Part shown: positions 47,578-56,669 of the stretch, one piece after another
Layout of the letters: each line of letters opens with the position of its first letter
Position numbering within the stretch: the stretch's first letter is position 1
Assembly: GCF_001426225.1 (NCBI RefSeq)
Contig: NZ_LMRT01000001.1
Span: 338,648-402,647, forward strand
Reading direction: 5' to 3'
Origin: Allobosea sp. Leaf344
GTDB lineage: Bacteria; Pseudomonadota; Alphaproteobacteria; Rhizobiales; Beijerinckiaceae
DNA: 64,000 nucleotides
Program-made: the position numbers and the translations under genes
Notes under the pieces: model-generated
Database searches by the model: none
Seen by the model: the letters and a program-made list of their open reading frames with translations, nothing else
Told to the model about the DNA's origin: nothing

Positions 47578-48282
47578 TCAATAGGTCGCGCGTCCGCCCG
47601 AGAGATCGAAGACCGCGCCGGTGGAGAAGCTGCAGGCGGGGCTCGACAGCCAGGCGACCAGCTCGGCCAGCTCCTCGACCCGGCCGAGACGGCCGAGCGG
47701 GCTCTTGGCGATCATGGTCGCCACGGTCTCGCGGCTCATCTGCCGCAGCAGATCGGTCTCGATGGCGGCCGGTGCCACGGCGTTGACGAGCACGCCGGTG
47801 CCGGCCAGTTCCTTGCCCTGCGATTTCGTGAAAGCGATCACACCCGCCTTGGCCGCGCTATAGGCGGCGAGAGTCGGCGTGCCTTCCTTGCCGGCGAGCG
47901 ATGCGATGTTGACGATCCGGCCATAGCCGCTCTCGACCATTCCCGCCGCCACCGCCTTGGAGCAGAGGAAGGTGCCGGTGAGGTTGACCGCCTGGACACG
48001 CTGCCATTGCGATAGCGGCGTCTCCGAGACGGTGGTCGACGGCCCGGTCAGCCCGGCATTGTTGACCAGCACAGCGATCGGCCCGTGGCGCTCCAGCGTC
48101 AGCGCGGTCGCTGCGGCGACGGACGCCTCGTCGGCGACGTCGCAGGCGACAAAGGCGTGGCGTCCGCCAGGCTCCAGATCCCAGACCACCGGGATCAGCC
48201 CGTCCTGCTCCAGCCTTTCGGCGACGGCGCGGCCGATGCCCTTGGCCCCGCCGGTGACGACCGCGACCTTGGCGCGCTCCAT
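47578..48282 (-). CDS. Short-chain dehydrogenase/reductase
   Basis: A 234-residue SDR. The cofactor loop TGGAKGIGRAVAERL is at residues 10-24, NNAG near 87, and the catalytic Ser, Tyr and Lys are in IASLAGKEGTPTLAAYSAAKAG near 127-146. FabG/polyol dehydrogenase-like. It starts two bases after the transaldolase stop and is the last gene of the sugar uptake operon, suggesting oxidation of the imported polyol or sugar. Confidence 0.88.
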   Translation of the reverse strand: MERAKVAVVTGGAKGIGRAVAERLEQDGLIPVVWDLEPGGRHAFVACDVADEASVAAATALTLERHGPIAVLVNNAGLTGPSTTVSETPLSQWQRVQAVNLTGTFLCSKAVAAGMVESGYGRIVNIASLAGKEGTPTLAAYSAAKAGVIAFTKSQGKELAGTGVLVNAVAPAAIETDLLRQMSRETVATMIAKSPLGRLGRVEELAELVAWLSSPACSFSTGAVFDLSGGRATY

Positions 48283-48284
48283 GC

Positions 48285-49259
48285 TCAGACGAGCTTCGCG
48301 GCGACCAGCTTGCGCAGGCTGCGCAGATCCTTGACGAAGCCGCGGATGCCTTCGGCCAGTTTCTCCGTCGCCATCGCATCCTCGTTCATGGCGAAGCGGA
48401 AGGCCTTTTCATCGAGCACCAGCTTCGAGGCCCAGCGGTCGCTCGCGGCGGGCGAGGCCGCCAGCGAGAGCTTGCGCGGCAGATCGCCGGTCGCTGCGGC
48501 CAGCTCGTCCAGCAGCCCTGGGCCGATGGTCAGGCGGTCGCACCCGGCCAGCGCCTCGATCTCCCCGATATTGCGGAAGGAGGCGCCCATCACCACCGTC
48601 CTGATGCCGAACGCCTTGTAATAGGCGTAGATGCTGCGCACCGAGACGACGCCGGGATCGGTCTCGGCGGTGTAGGGGCCGCCGCCCGCCTTGACGTGCC
48701 AGTCGAGAATCCGGCCGACGAAGGGCGAGATCAGGAAGGCGTCGGCATCGGCGCAGGCGACCGCCTGAGGCAGGGAGAAGAGCAGCGTCAGATTGCAGTC
48801 GATGCCTTCCGCCTGAAGGCGCTTGGCCGCCTGAATGCCCTCCCAGGTCGAGGCGATCTTGATCAGGATGCGCTCGCGGCCGATGCCCCGCTCCTCATAG
48901 GCCGCGATGATGGCGCGCGCCTTGGCGATCGTCGCCTCGCTGTCGAAGGAGAGATCGGCATCGACCTCGGTGGAGACGCGGCCCGGCACGATGCCGGCGA
49001 GCTCGGCGCCGAACGTCACCGCGAGCCGGTCGCAGACCGCATGCACCGCCTGTTCTCCGGTGCCGGCGGCTGCGGTTTTGCCCCAGGCGACGGCCTCCTC
49101 GACCAGATGCGCATAGGCCGGGGTCTCCACGGCCTTGAGGATCAGGGTCGGGTTGGTGGTGCAATCCACCGGCTTCAGCCGGCGCACCGCCTCGAGGTCG
49201 CCGGTATCGGCGACGACGGTCGTCATCTCGCGGAGCTGGTCGAGCTTGGAGGCTGTCAT
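48285..49259 (-). CDS. tal: Transaldolase
   Basis: A 324-residue TalB-type transaldolase. It has [16 protein letters not shown] near residue 32, the Schiff-base lysine in [18 protein letters not shown] near residue 137 and [24 protein letters not shown] in the C-terminal part. It exchanges dihydroxyacetone units between sedoheptulose-7-phosphate, glyceraldehyde-3-phosphate and their partners. The ATG at 49259 starts at the family consensus ([20 protein letters not shown]). It lies between permease and SDR genes of one operon. Confidence 0.92.
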   Translation of the reverse strand: MTASKLDQLREMTTVVADTGDLEAVRRLKPVDCTTNPTLILKAVETPAYAHLVEEAVAWGKTAAAGTGEQAVHAVCDRLAVTFGAELAGIVPGRVSTEVDADLSFDSEATIAKARAIIAAYEERGIGRERILIKIASTWEGIQAAKRLQAEGIDCNLTLLFSLPQAVACADADAFLISPFVGRILDWHVKAGGGPYTAETDPGVVSVRSIYAYYKAFGIRTVVMGASFRNIGEIEALAGCDRLTIGPGLLDELAAATGDLPRKLSLAASPAASDRWASKLVLDEKAFRFAMNEDAMATEKLAEGIRGFVKDLRSLRKLVAAKLV

Positions 49260-49363
49260 TCTGCTAATCCTGCTGGCAACGGGCGGTCCCGGATCTGGAC
49301 AGGCCAGGCTCCGGCGCATTGCGGGAGCGGCGGCGCGATCGGCGCCGCACGCAGGCGGCTCAA

Positions 49364-50200
49364 TCAGCTCTTCACCGAGCCCGAGGTCAGGCCGGCGACC
49401 ATGTTCTTGCGGAACCCGTAATAGATGACCGCGGGCGGGATCGCATAGAGCAGGCCGGCCGCCATCAGCAGGTTCCAGGGCGCGTCATCCGCCGAGAGGA
49501 AGAGGCCGAGGCCGACGGCGAGCGGCACCGCCTTTTCGCTGGAGAGCAGCAGGAAGGCGTAGAGATACTCGTTCCAGGCGAGCAGCAGGGCATAGATGCC
49601 GATGACCACCATGGAAGGCTTCATCAGCGGCAGATAGACCAGCCGGAAGAGCTGCAGCGAGGTCGCGCCATCCATCACTGCGGCCTCGTCCAGCTCCTTG
49701 GGCAGCTTGTCGGAGGCCTGCTTCAGCACCCAGATCGCATAGGGCGAGGCCAGCGCGACCATCGCCAGGATCAGCGCCGTCTGCGTGTTGAGCAGCCCAT
49801 AGGTGCCCATCGCCTTGTACATCGGGATCGCCAGGAAGGCGGCCGGGATCAGATAGGTGGCGAGCGCGAGGTTCATGATCGAGCGGCCGCCGCGGACATG
49901 CAGCCGCGCGATGGCGAAGGCGGCGCAGGTGGCGACGAACAGCGTGATCAACCCCGTCGCGAGCGCGATGAAGAAGCTGTTGAACATCTGCAGCCAGAAA
50001 TTCGTGAGGTAATAATGCTGCTGCTTGAAGACGATCTGGAAGTTCTGGAGCGTCGGGTCATCAGGCCAGAGCTTGCCGGCCAGCATCGATTCCTGGTTCG
50101 AGATCGACAGCACGAAGAGATGGTAGATCGGCAGCAGCGTCCAGAGCAGGACGGGGATGGCGATCAGGATGAGCTTGGACTCGTCGATGATCTTTTTCAC
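49364..50200 (-). CDS. Carbohydrate ABC transporter permease (MalG type)
   Basis: A 278-residue inner-membrane protein with six helices. The ATPase-contact EAA loop is [27 protein letters not shown] near residue 175. It pairs with the adjacent permease to import a sugar or polyol. It overlaps the other permease by four bases. Confidence 0.92.
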   Translation of the reverse strand: MKKIIDESKLILIAIPVLLWTLLPIYHLFVLSISNQESMLAGKLWPDDPTLQNFQIVFKQQHYYLTNFWLQMFNSFFIALATGLITLFVATCAAFAIARLHVRGGRSIMNLALATYLIPAAFLAIPMYKAMGTYGLLNTQTALILAMVALASPYAIWVLKQASDKLPKELDEAAVMDGATSLQLFRLVYLPLMKPSMVVIGIYALLLAWNEYLYAFLLLSSEKAVPLAVGLGLFLSADDAPWNLLMAAGLLYAIPPAVIYYGFRKNMVAGLTSGSVKS

Positions 50201-51087
50201 GCGTCAGCTCCCTTCGAGAGGCGCTTCACCATGAAATACACCATCGGCAGGATCAGCGGCATGGCGACGATGATCGAGGCGATGCCGAGGTCGAGCGCAT
50301 TGTTGCGCATGTAGCGGATGCCGAGCGTCGCCAGCACATGGTTGAGGTCGCCGGGACCGCCGCCGGTCAGCAGATAGACGCTGTTGAAGTCGCCCAGCGT
50401 CCAGATCATCGAAAGCATGGTCGAGGTGACGTAGAGCGTCGCCAGCGAGGGCCAGGTGATGAAGCGGAATTGCTGCCAGCGGCTGGCGCCGTCGACGCTC
50501 GCCGCCTCGTAGAGATCCTGCGCGATGGCCAGGCGGCCGGTAACGAGGATCAGCGTCCAGAAGGGCAGCGACTTCCAGATATGCACCATGATCGAGCAGA
50601 GGAAGGCGAGCGTCGGATCGGTGAGCCAGCCCGGGCCCTCGACGATGCCGAACCATTGGAACAGCTGCGAATTCACCATCCCCGTCTCGGGGTTGAGCAT
50701 CACCCGGAAGGACAGGATGGTCGGGATCGACGGCACCGCCCAGGGCAGGATGAAGAGCACCAGGACGAAGCGGACCCAGGCGCGCTGGGCGACGAAGAAG
50801 CCCGACAGCGCCAGGGCGATCAGGAATTTCAAATTCACGGCGACGAAGACGAAGATGATCGTGTTCAGCACCGTGCGCAGGAAGATCGGATCGGCGAAGA
50901 GCCTGCGATAGGCGTTGAGATCGAGGCCGATCCACAGCCCATAGGCCACGGGGTAGACGACCATCACCGCGAAGACGAGGACGTAAGGCGCCAGCATGAC
51001 GGCGCCCCACAGCGCCCTGTCGCGGGTATGGCCGGATGTCGCCGCGCTGGGCGGGGCCAGTGGCGCGGCCATGGTGGTCGCTGTCAT
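50197..51087 (-). CDS. Carbohydrate ABC transporter permease (MalF type)
   Basis: A 296-residue membrane permease with six helices and the EAA loop LYEAASVDGASRWQQFRFITWPSL near residue 200. The first 28 residues are a hydrophilic Ala/Pro-rich leader typical of MalF/UgpA-type subunits. It is 98 bases after the binding-protein gene. Confidence 0.92.
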   Translation of the reverse strand: MTATTMAAPLAPPSAATSGHTRDRALWGAVMLAPYVLVFAVMVVYPVAYGLWIGLDLNAYRRLFADPIFLRTVLNTIIFVFVAVNLKFLIALALSGFFVAQRAWVRFVLVLFILPWAVPSIPTILSFRVMLNPETGMVNSQLFQWFGIVEGPGWLTDPTLAFLCSIMVHIWKSLPFWTLILVTGRLAIAQDLYEAASVDGASRWQQFRFITWPSLATLYVTSTMLSMIWTLGDFNSVYLLTGGGPGDLNHVLATLGIRYMRNNALDLGIASIIVAMPLILPMVYFMVKRLSKGADA

Positions 51088-51185
51088 CGCTCAACTCCCT
51101 GGCGTCGCCGCCACTTTCAGACGGGTCGGCATCCCGCGGCCGCAAGGGCGGCGGGATGCCTCAGTTTCGGCGCGTGATCGCTGGC

Positions 51186-52565
51186 TCAGCCGGCGATCTG
51201 CTTGATGCGGGCGATCATCTCGTCCACCGCGGCCTCGGGCGCGATCTTGTCCTGCACCACCCGGTTGACGGCCTTGGCCCAGACGTTCTCGGCGTTCACG
51301 GCCGTGAACTTGTAGTTGTACACGAACTGGAAGGGGACCGTCCCGTCCGTATACTGCTTCTGGACGATCTTGCGGTGCGGATCGTCACCCGTCCAGAACG
51401 GCGCCTTGGCGGCCTCCACCGTGGTGGGGAACCAGCGGCCGACGGAGCCCTCGACGAAGGGACGCAGATTCTCGTCCTTCATCATGAAGGCCATGAATTC
51501 CTTGCCGCGCTTCTTGTTCTTGCCCTCGGCGAAGACCACCGCGGTCTTCACCGCGGCGAGATTGGTCATCTTGCTGCCGTCCGGCTTGTTCGGGAATTCG
51601 GCGGTACGGATGTTGTCGTAATAGTTCTTCTTGGCCTGATCGCGCTGCTCCTGGGTGAGCGCGGGGTTGTTCATGTCGTCGAGATGCTTGGCCGCGATCG
51701 AGATGGTCGCGTTATGCGTCATCACCGTCGTCTTGTTGTGGAAGGCGACGTTGTTGTCGGGGTCGAGCCAGTTCACCGAGGAGGGCGGCGTGCAGCCGCG
51801 CTGCAGGATGTTGGCGTAGGACTTCACGGCCTCGATCATGGCCGCCTTGTTCTTCGGCTGATCGAGCACGATCTTGCCGTCCTCATCCACCACCTGCGCG
51901 CCATAGGCGTTGGCGAAGGTCAGGAAGGAGTAGAAGGTGTCGGAGGCGGCGACGCCCATGGGATGGCCGACGGCGTAGATCCGCTTGCCCTTGGCGCGCA
52001 GCCCGGCCTGGACCTTGTCGCACCAGAAGTCCCAATAGCCGTTCCAACCCTTGGGAATGTCGCTTTCCTTGAAGCCGGCCTCTTCCAGCATGTCCTTCCA
52101 GTAGGTGATGTGCATCATCTGCTGCTGGACCGGGAAGGCGTAATAGGCCTTCTTCTTGGTCTTGTCGTTCATCAGGAAGGTGGTGGCCAGCGCCTGCGGC
52201 TGGATCTGCGCCTTCAGCGGCTCCAGAACGTCGCTGACGTCCTCGAGCTTGCCCTCGAAGGCCCATTTGCCGGTAGTGCGGAAATCATAGGTGGTGCAGA
52301 AGCCGACATCCGGCGGCGTACCGGCCTCGACCGCGCCGACCGACTTGGTCACGCAATCCTCGGTGGCGTAGAGCGAGAGGTCGACCTTGACGTTGGTCGC
52401 CTTCTGGAACTTGTCGACGACGGCGAGCAGCGCATCGTCCTCGCCCTTGTAGAAGCCCTTGGTGAACCAGACCGTGATCGATTCCTGGGCCATGGCCGGG
52501 GCGACCCAGCCCGTCGTCAGGGCGGCGAGAGCCGCCGTGGTAACCAGGTGACGCAGTGACTTCAT
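51186..52565 (-). CDS. Carbohydrate ABC transporter substrate-binding protein
   Basis: A 459-residue family 1 binding protein. KSLRHLVTTAALAALTTGWVAPAMA is the signal peptide, then ITVWFTKGFYKGEDDALLAVVDKFQKATNVKVDL opens the mature protein, and the C-terminal KQIAG follows a normal closed fold. It binds the sugar or polyol in the periplasm. GGGAGG precedes the ATG at 52565. The gene cluster encodes two permeases but no ATPase, so a shared MsmK/UgpC-type ATPase elsewhere is expected. A LacI-like dyad lies just upstream. Confidence 0.9.
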   Translation of the reverse strand: MKSLRHLVTTAALAALTTGWVAPAMAQESITVWFTKGFYKGEDDALLAVVDKFQKATNVKVDLSLYATEDCVTKSVGAVEAGTPPDVGFCTTYDFRTTGKWAFEGKLEDVSDVLEPLKAQIQPQALATTFLMNDKTKKKAYYAFPVQQQMMHITYWKDMLEEAGFKESDIPKGWNGYWDFWCDKVQAGLRAKGKRIYAVGHPMGVAASDTFYSFLTFANAYGAQVVDEDGKIVLDQPKNKAAMIEAVKSYANILQRGCTPPSSVNWLDPDNNVAFHNKTTVMTHNATISIAAKHLDDMNNPALTQEQRDQAKKNYYDNIRTAEFPNKPDGSKMTNLAAVKTAVVFAEGKNKKRGKEFMAFMMKDENLRPFVEGSVGRWFPTTVEAAKAPFWTGDDPHRKIVQKQYTDGTVPFQFVYNYKFTAVNAENVWAKAVNRVVQDKIAPEAAVDEMIARIKQIAG

Positions 52566-52579
52566 CGAAAACCTCCCAA

Positions 52580-52592
52580 TTAAACCGTTTAA
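52580..52592 (-). promoter_or_regulatory. LacI-like operator before the sugar binding-protein gene
   Basis: TTAAAC-C-GTTTAA is a perfect dyad 15 bases upstream of the binding-protein start, followed by a second, imperfect AAACCGG. LacI/GalR regulators bind similar CG-centred A/T-flanked dyads. No lacI-type gene is present in this window. Confidence 0.45.
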
Positions 52593-52731
52593 AACCGGCA
52601 TTTTAAGAACGCCTTGCTGGGGACACTAGTCGAAGTGGGCAGCAACAAACAAGACGGTCCGCTGCGAGAAAAGCAGGCATGGCGAAAATCATGCGGGCGG
52701 GGTGGACAGCGCGCCGCAGCCTCTCCAAGAC

Positions 52732-52749
52732 AGGTCACCATGCTGTCAT
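52732..52749 (+). promoter_or_regulatory. Possible PhoB box upstream of an ABC binding-protein gene
   Basis: AGGTCAC (52732-52738) and CTGTCAT (52743-52749) carry GTCA exactly 11 bases apart, the spacing of PhoB direct repeats (CTGTCAT-N4-CTGTCAT). The second half matches fully and the first only in GTCA. GCTAAC nine bases downstream could be a -10. Confidence 0.35.
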
Positions 52750-52812
52750 GCAAGCCCGCTAACCGCGGCGCCCAGGGCGCAGGCCCGTGTCAGGCCGTCC
52801 AGGAGAATCCCG

Positions 52813-53793
52813 ATGCGCGTCAACATCGTGTTCGCAGCCTTCGCAGGGGCTTTGCTGATGTTCGGACAGGCCGCGACCGCGGCCGAGGGCAAGCTCGTGC
52901 TCTATACCAGCCAGCCCAATACCGATGCGCAGCAGACGATCGACGCGTTCAGGCAGGCCCATCCCAAGGTCGAGATCAGCTTCGTGCGCGACGGAACGCC
53001 GCGGATCATGGCGAAGCTGCGGGCCGAGTTCGAGGCCGGCTCGCCGCAGCCCGACCTGCTGCTCATCGCCGATTCGATGACGATGGAAGGGCTGAAGACG
53101 GAGGGGCGGCTGCTGGCCCATGAGCAGGCGGATGTCTCGGCCTACCCGGCGGGGCTGCACGACCCGCAGAAGACGTGGTTCGCCACCAAGCTGATCACCA
53201 CCGGCATCGTCTACAACGCCAGGGCGCCGCTGAAGCCGACGAGCTGGAGCGATCTGACGAAGCCGGAGGCCAAAAACCAGCTGGTCATGCCGAGCCCGCT
53301 GAACTCCGGCGCGGCGCTGATCCATGCGATCACCCTGACCGGCACGCTTCCCGCGGGCTGGGGCTATTACGAGGCGCTGCAGCGCAACGGCGCGGTCGCG
53401 GCCGGTGGCAATGGCGACGTGCTGCGCCAGGTCGCGACCGGCGAGAAGCTCTATGGCATGATCGTCGACTTCATGCCGATCCGCGAAAAGGCCAAGGGCG
53501 CGCCGGTGGAGTTCGTCTTCCCGAGCGAGGGCGTGTCGGCGGTGAGCGAACCGGTGGCGATCCTGAAGAGCGCGCGCAATCCGCAGGCCGCCAAGGCCTT
53601 CGTCGATTTCCTGCTGTCCAGGGACGGGCAGGCGCTCGCCTTGCGCCAGGGCTATGTCGCCGCCCATCCGGACGTGGCCCTTCCGGCGGGCTATCCCGGC
53701 CGGAGCGCCATCAGCCTGATGCCGTTCGACGCGGCCAAGGCGCTCGCCGGCGAGACCGCGGCGCGCAAACGCTTCACCGCGATCTTCGAGTGA
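52813..53793 (+). CDS. Iron/aminoethylphosphonate-type ABC binding protein
   Basis: A 326-residue binding protein. RVNIVFAAFAGALLMFGQAATAAEG is the signal peptide. KLVLYTSQPNTDAQQTIDAFRQAHPKV and SEPVAILKSARNPQAAKAFVDFLLS are typical of the ferric iron/phosphonate binding-protein superfamily (FbpA/PhnS). I see no Tyr-Tyr pair aligned with the iron ligands, so phosphonate or another oxyanion is possible. AGGAGA precedes the ATG at 52813. The permease gene follows by seven bases. Confidence 0.82.
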   Translation: MRVNIVFAAFAGALLMFGQAATAAEGKLVLYTSQPNTDAQQTIDAFRQAHPKVEISFVRDGTPRIMAKLRAEFEAGSPQPDLLLIADSMTMEGLKTEGRLLAHEQADVSAYPAGLHDPQKTWFATKLITTGIVYNARAPLKPTSWSDLTKPEAKNQLVMPSPLNSGAALIHAITLTGTLPAGWGYYEALQRNGAVAAGGNGDVLRQVATGEKLYGMIVDFMPIREKAKGAPVEFVFPSEGVSAVSEPVAILKSARNPQAAKAFVDFLLSRDGQALALRQGYVAAHPDVALPAGYPGRSAISLMPFDAAKALAGETAARKRFTAIFE

Positions 53794-53800
53794 TGCCGGC

Positions 53801-55546
53801 GTGACGCTCGCCCTGCGTCCGGCGTGGCGGCCGCAGCCTCGGCGGGTGGGGCTGGCCGCCTGGCGCCCGCCGGCCGGGTCGGGCCTGCCGATCGCGCTGG
53901 TCGCCTGCGCATGCCTGCTCGGCGCCCTGCCCTTCCTGCGCCTGGTCTGGGCCGCGCTCGCCCCGGGCGGCGTCTTCGCGCCGGCGGCGGCGCTGGCGGA
54001 GATCGCAAGCCGCGCGGCCTGGCGCGCGACGCTGCACAGCCTGGAGACGGCGGCGCTCTCGGCCGCGGGGGCGCTGGCGGTCGGCGGCGGCGTCGCGCTG
54101 GTGCTGGCGGTCACCGATCTCCGCGGCAAGGGCGCCATCGCCTTCGCCTTCGTCTTCTCGATGATGATCGCGCCGCAGGTGGCGGCGCTGGCCTTCCTCA
54201 GCCTGGCGGCGCCGCATTCGGCGATCCTGGGCGCAATCGGCCTCGCACCGCCGCCGGGCACGCCGAACCCGCTGCTCGGCCGCGGCGGCATCATCCTGGT
54301 GATGGCGCTGCACCATGCGCCGCTGGTCGCGATCACCCTGTGGAGCGGCCTGCGCAGCGTGCCGCATACGCTGATCGAGGCGGCCGAGATGGAGGGGGCC
54401 GGTCCCGCCACCATCCTGCACCGGATCCTGCTGCCGGTGCTGCGGCCGCAGATCGTGGCCGCCGCTTTGCTCGCCTTCGTCGCCGGGATCGGCAATTTCG
54501 GCATTCCGGCGCTGCTCGGACTGCCGGTCAACTACCTCACCCTGCCGACGCTGATCTACCGGCGGCTGTCGAGCTTCGGCCCGGCTGGCCTCGGCGAGGC
54601 GGCGGCGCTCTCGCTGCTGGTCGCGCTGGTCGCCGGCCTCGGCATTCTCGCCGGGATGATGGCGCTGCGGCGCGAAGGCGGGCGGGTGGAGATCGACCGG
54701 CCGCTGCAGCCATTCTGGCGCCTCGGCAAGGCCAGGCCGCTGGTCGCCGCCCTGCTCTGGCTGCTGCTGGCGCTGAAGCTCGGCCTGCCGCTGCTGGCGC
54801 TGCTCGGCGAGGCGCTGACGCCGGCGCTGGGAGCGGCGCTGACCCTGCAGAGCCTGACCTTCGAGAAATTCGCGGAGGTGCTGTTTCGCCAGGACGTGAC
54901 GATCCGCGCCTTCCGCAACTCCTTCCTCTTCGCCGGCACGGCGGCCATGGTGCTGGCGCTGCTCTCCATCGCCTTCGCTTATGGGCTCGAGCGGCGCATG
55001 GGCCGGTGGCGGCGCATGGTCGAGATCATCATCGAGCTGCCTTACGCGCTGCCCGGCGTGGTGCTGGCCATCGCCTGCATCCTGCTCTTCCTCAAGCCGC
55101 TGCCGCTGCTCGGAATCAGCCTCTACGCCACGCCCTTCATCATCCTCTTCGCCTATGTCGCACGCTTCCTGCCGCTGGCCTTGAAGGCGCCGGTGGCAGC
55201 GATGGCGCAGCTCGAGCAGCATCATGAGGAGGCGGCGCGGCTGGATGGGGCGTCGCTCTGGCAGATGCTTCGCCACGTCATCGCGCCGATCCTGGCGCCG
55301 GCGGCGCTGGTCAGCGGGCTGATGGTGTTCCTCGTCGCCTTCAACGAGCTGACGGTCTCGGCCCTGCTCTGGACATCCGGCACCGAGACGCTGGGCGTCG
55401 TGCTGTTCAGCCTGAAGGAAGCCGGCCTCGCCGGCGAGGCCGCGGCCGTGGCGCTCAGTGCGACGCTGGTGATCCTCGCCGTGATGCTGCTGCTCGACGC
55501 GCTGGCACGGCGCTGGCCGGGGCCGGTGCTGCCCTGGCGGCCGTGA
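53801..55546 (+). CDS. Two-domain ABC permease (FbpB/PhnV-like)
   Basis: A 581-residue membrane protein of two fused permease halves, each with about six helices and an EAA loop (LIEAAEMEGAGPATILHRILLPVL near residue 190, EEAARLDGASLWQMLRHVIAPIL near residue 478). This arrangement is usual for ferric iron and 2-aminoethylphosphonate importers. It starts with GTG at 53801. No ATPase gene follows; the next gene is on the other strand, so the ATPase must be elsewhere. Confidence 0.85.
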   Translation: MTLALRPAWRPQPRRVGLAAWRPPAGSGLPIALVACACLLGALPFLRLVWAALAPGGVFAPAAALAEIASRAAWRATLHSLETAALSAAGALAVGGGVALVLAVTDLRGKGAIAFAFVFSMMIAPQVAALAFLSLAAPHSAILGAIGLAPPPGTPNPLLGRGGIILVMALHHAPLVAITLWSGLRSVPHTLIEAAEMEGAGPATILHRILLPVLRPQIVAAALLAFVAGIGNFGIPALLGLPVNYLTLPTLIYRRLSSFGPAGLGEAAALSLLVALVAGLGILAGMMALRREGGRVEIDRPLQPFWRLGKARPLVAALLWLLLALKLGLPLLALLGEALTPALGAALTLQSLTFEKFAEVLFRQDVTIRAFRNSFLFAGTAAMVLALLSIAFAYGLERRMGRWRRMVEIIIELPYALPGVVLAIACILLFLKPLPLLGISLYATPFIILFAYVARFLPLALKAPVAAMAQLEQHHEEAARLDGASLWQMLRHVIAPILAPAALVSGLMVFLVAFNELTVSALLWTSGTETLGVVLFSLKEAGLAGEAAAVALSATLVILAVMLLLDALARRWPGPVLPWRP

Positions 55547-55622
55547 CGGCCCGCTGCGCCCGGACGCAGCCGGCCGCGCCTCGCGCCGAAGCGCTGAGCC
55601 GAAGTGCTGGGACAGCCCTGCC

Positions 55623-56549
55623 CTATTCCGCCGCGCGCTGCTCCTGCCGCGGCTCGCCCATCAGGCAGGCGCGCGCCGACCTGGCCTCGCGGACGATGAA
55701 ATCGACGATCGCCCGGACACGCGCGACATCCTTCAGATCGGCATGGACCAGCAGCCAGAAGGAACGGGTGATCGAGACCGTCTCCGGCAGGACCGGCACG
55801 AGGCGCGCTTCTCCCTCCGCCATGAAATGATGGATTACGCCGATGCCCGCCCCGGCGACCACCGCATTCATCTGCGCCACCACGCTCGAACTCTGCACCT
55901 GGGCCCGCAGCCCCTTGGCGACCTCGTCGAGATAATCCAGCTCGGGGGTGAAGATGAGGTCGTCGATATAGCCGACGATGCGATGCGCGAAGAGATCCTC
56001 CGGAGCCCGCACCGGCGGCATCGAGGCGAGGTAATCGCGGCTGGCATAGAGGCCGAGGCGATAATCCGCGAGTTTTCGCGCCACCACCTTGCCCTCCTTC
56101 GGCGGGGCGAGCGTGATCGCGACATCGGCCTCGCGCTTGGAGAGCGAGAGCAGGCGTGGCATGGCGATGAGCTGCAATTCGAGCCCGGGATAGGCGCCGG
56201 CGAGGCTCGCCAGCCTGGGCGCGAGGAAGACCGAGCCGAAGCCGTCCGGCGCGCCGATGCGGACCGTGCCGGAGAGCGCCATGTCGGCCCCGCCGATATC
56301 GCTCTGGATGGCGAGCGCCTCGGTCTCCATGCTCTCGGCCTTGGCCAGGAGACGCTCGCCATGTGCCGTCAGGGTGTAGCCCTGCGGGCGGCGCTCGAAC
56401 AGCTTGGCCTTGAGCGAATCCTCCAGCGAGGAGATGCGGCGCGAGACGGTGGCGTGATCGGCGCCGAGCCGGCGGGCCGCCGCCGTCAGCCGGCCGGAGC
56501 GCGCGACGGCCAGGAAGAAGCGCAGATCGTCCCAGTCGAACCGCTCCAC
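55623..56549 (-). CDS. LysR-family transcriptional regulator of the valine catabolic genes
   Basis: A 308-residue LysR protein. It opens FDWDDLRFFLAVARSGRLTAAARRLGADHATVSRRIS, with the helix-turn-helix near residues 16-42, and has a complete effector domain. I use the GTG at 56547-56549 because GGGAGGG lies five bases upstream; a start at 56579 is less likely. It is divergent from mmsA and an inverted repeat lies between them, so it probably controls the mmsA-acd-mmsB operon. Confidence 0.87.
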   Translation of the reverse strand: MERFDWDDLRFFLAVARSGRLTAAARRLGADHATVSRRISSLEDSLKAKLFERRPQGYTLTAHGERLLAKAESMETEALAIQSDIGGADMALSGTVRIGAPDGFGSVFLAPRLASLAGAYPGLELQLIAMPRLLSLSKREADVAITLAPPKEGKVVARKLADYRLGLYASRDYLASMPPVRAPEDLFAHRIVGYIDDLIFTPELDYLDEVAKGLRAQVQSSSVVAQMNAVVAGAGIGVIHHFMAEGEARLVPVLPETVSITRSFWLLVHADLKDVARVRAIVDFIVREARSARACLMGEPRQEQRAAE

Positions 56550-56569
56550 GGCACCCTCCCGATATTTGC

Positions 56570-56616
56570 GTTTGCGCACCGGCCTGCGCCCGCAACCGCT
56601 ATAGCCGTGCGCAAAC
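56570..56616. promoter_or_regulatory. Paired inverted repeats in the LysR-mmsA intergenic region
   Basis: GTTTGCGCAC (56570-56579) and GTGCGCAAAC (56607-56616) are perfect reverse complements with 27 bases between. A second TTTGCG lies directly before the left arm. The left arm sits near the LysR start and the right arm faces mmsA, the usual geometry of a divergent LysR operator. Confidence 0.6.
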
Positions 56617-56669
56617 GAGAATGGTAGGGGTGGAGATCTTCAGTTCAGTCCTCGTCTCGGGAGCGCGCC

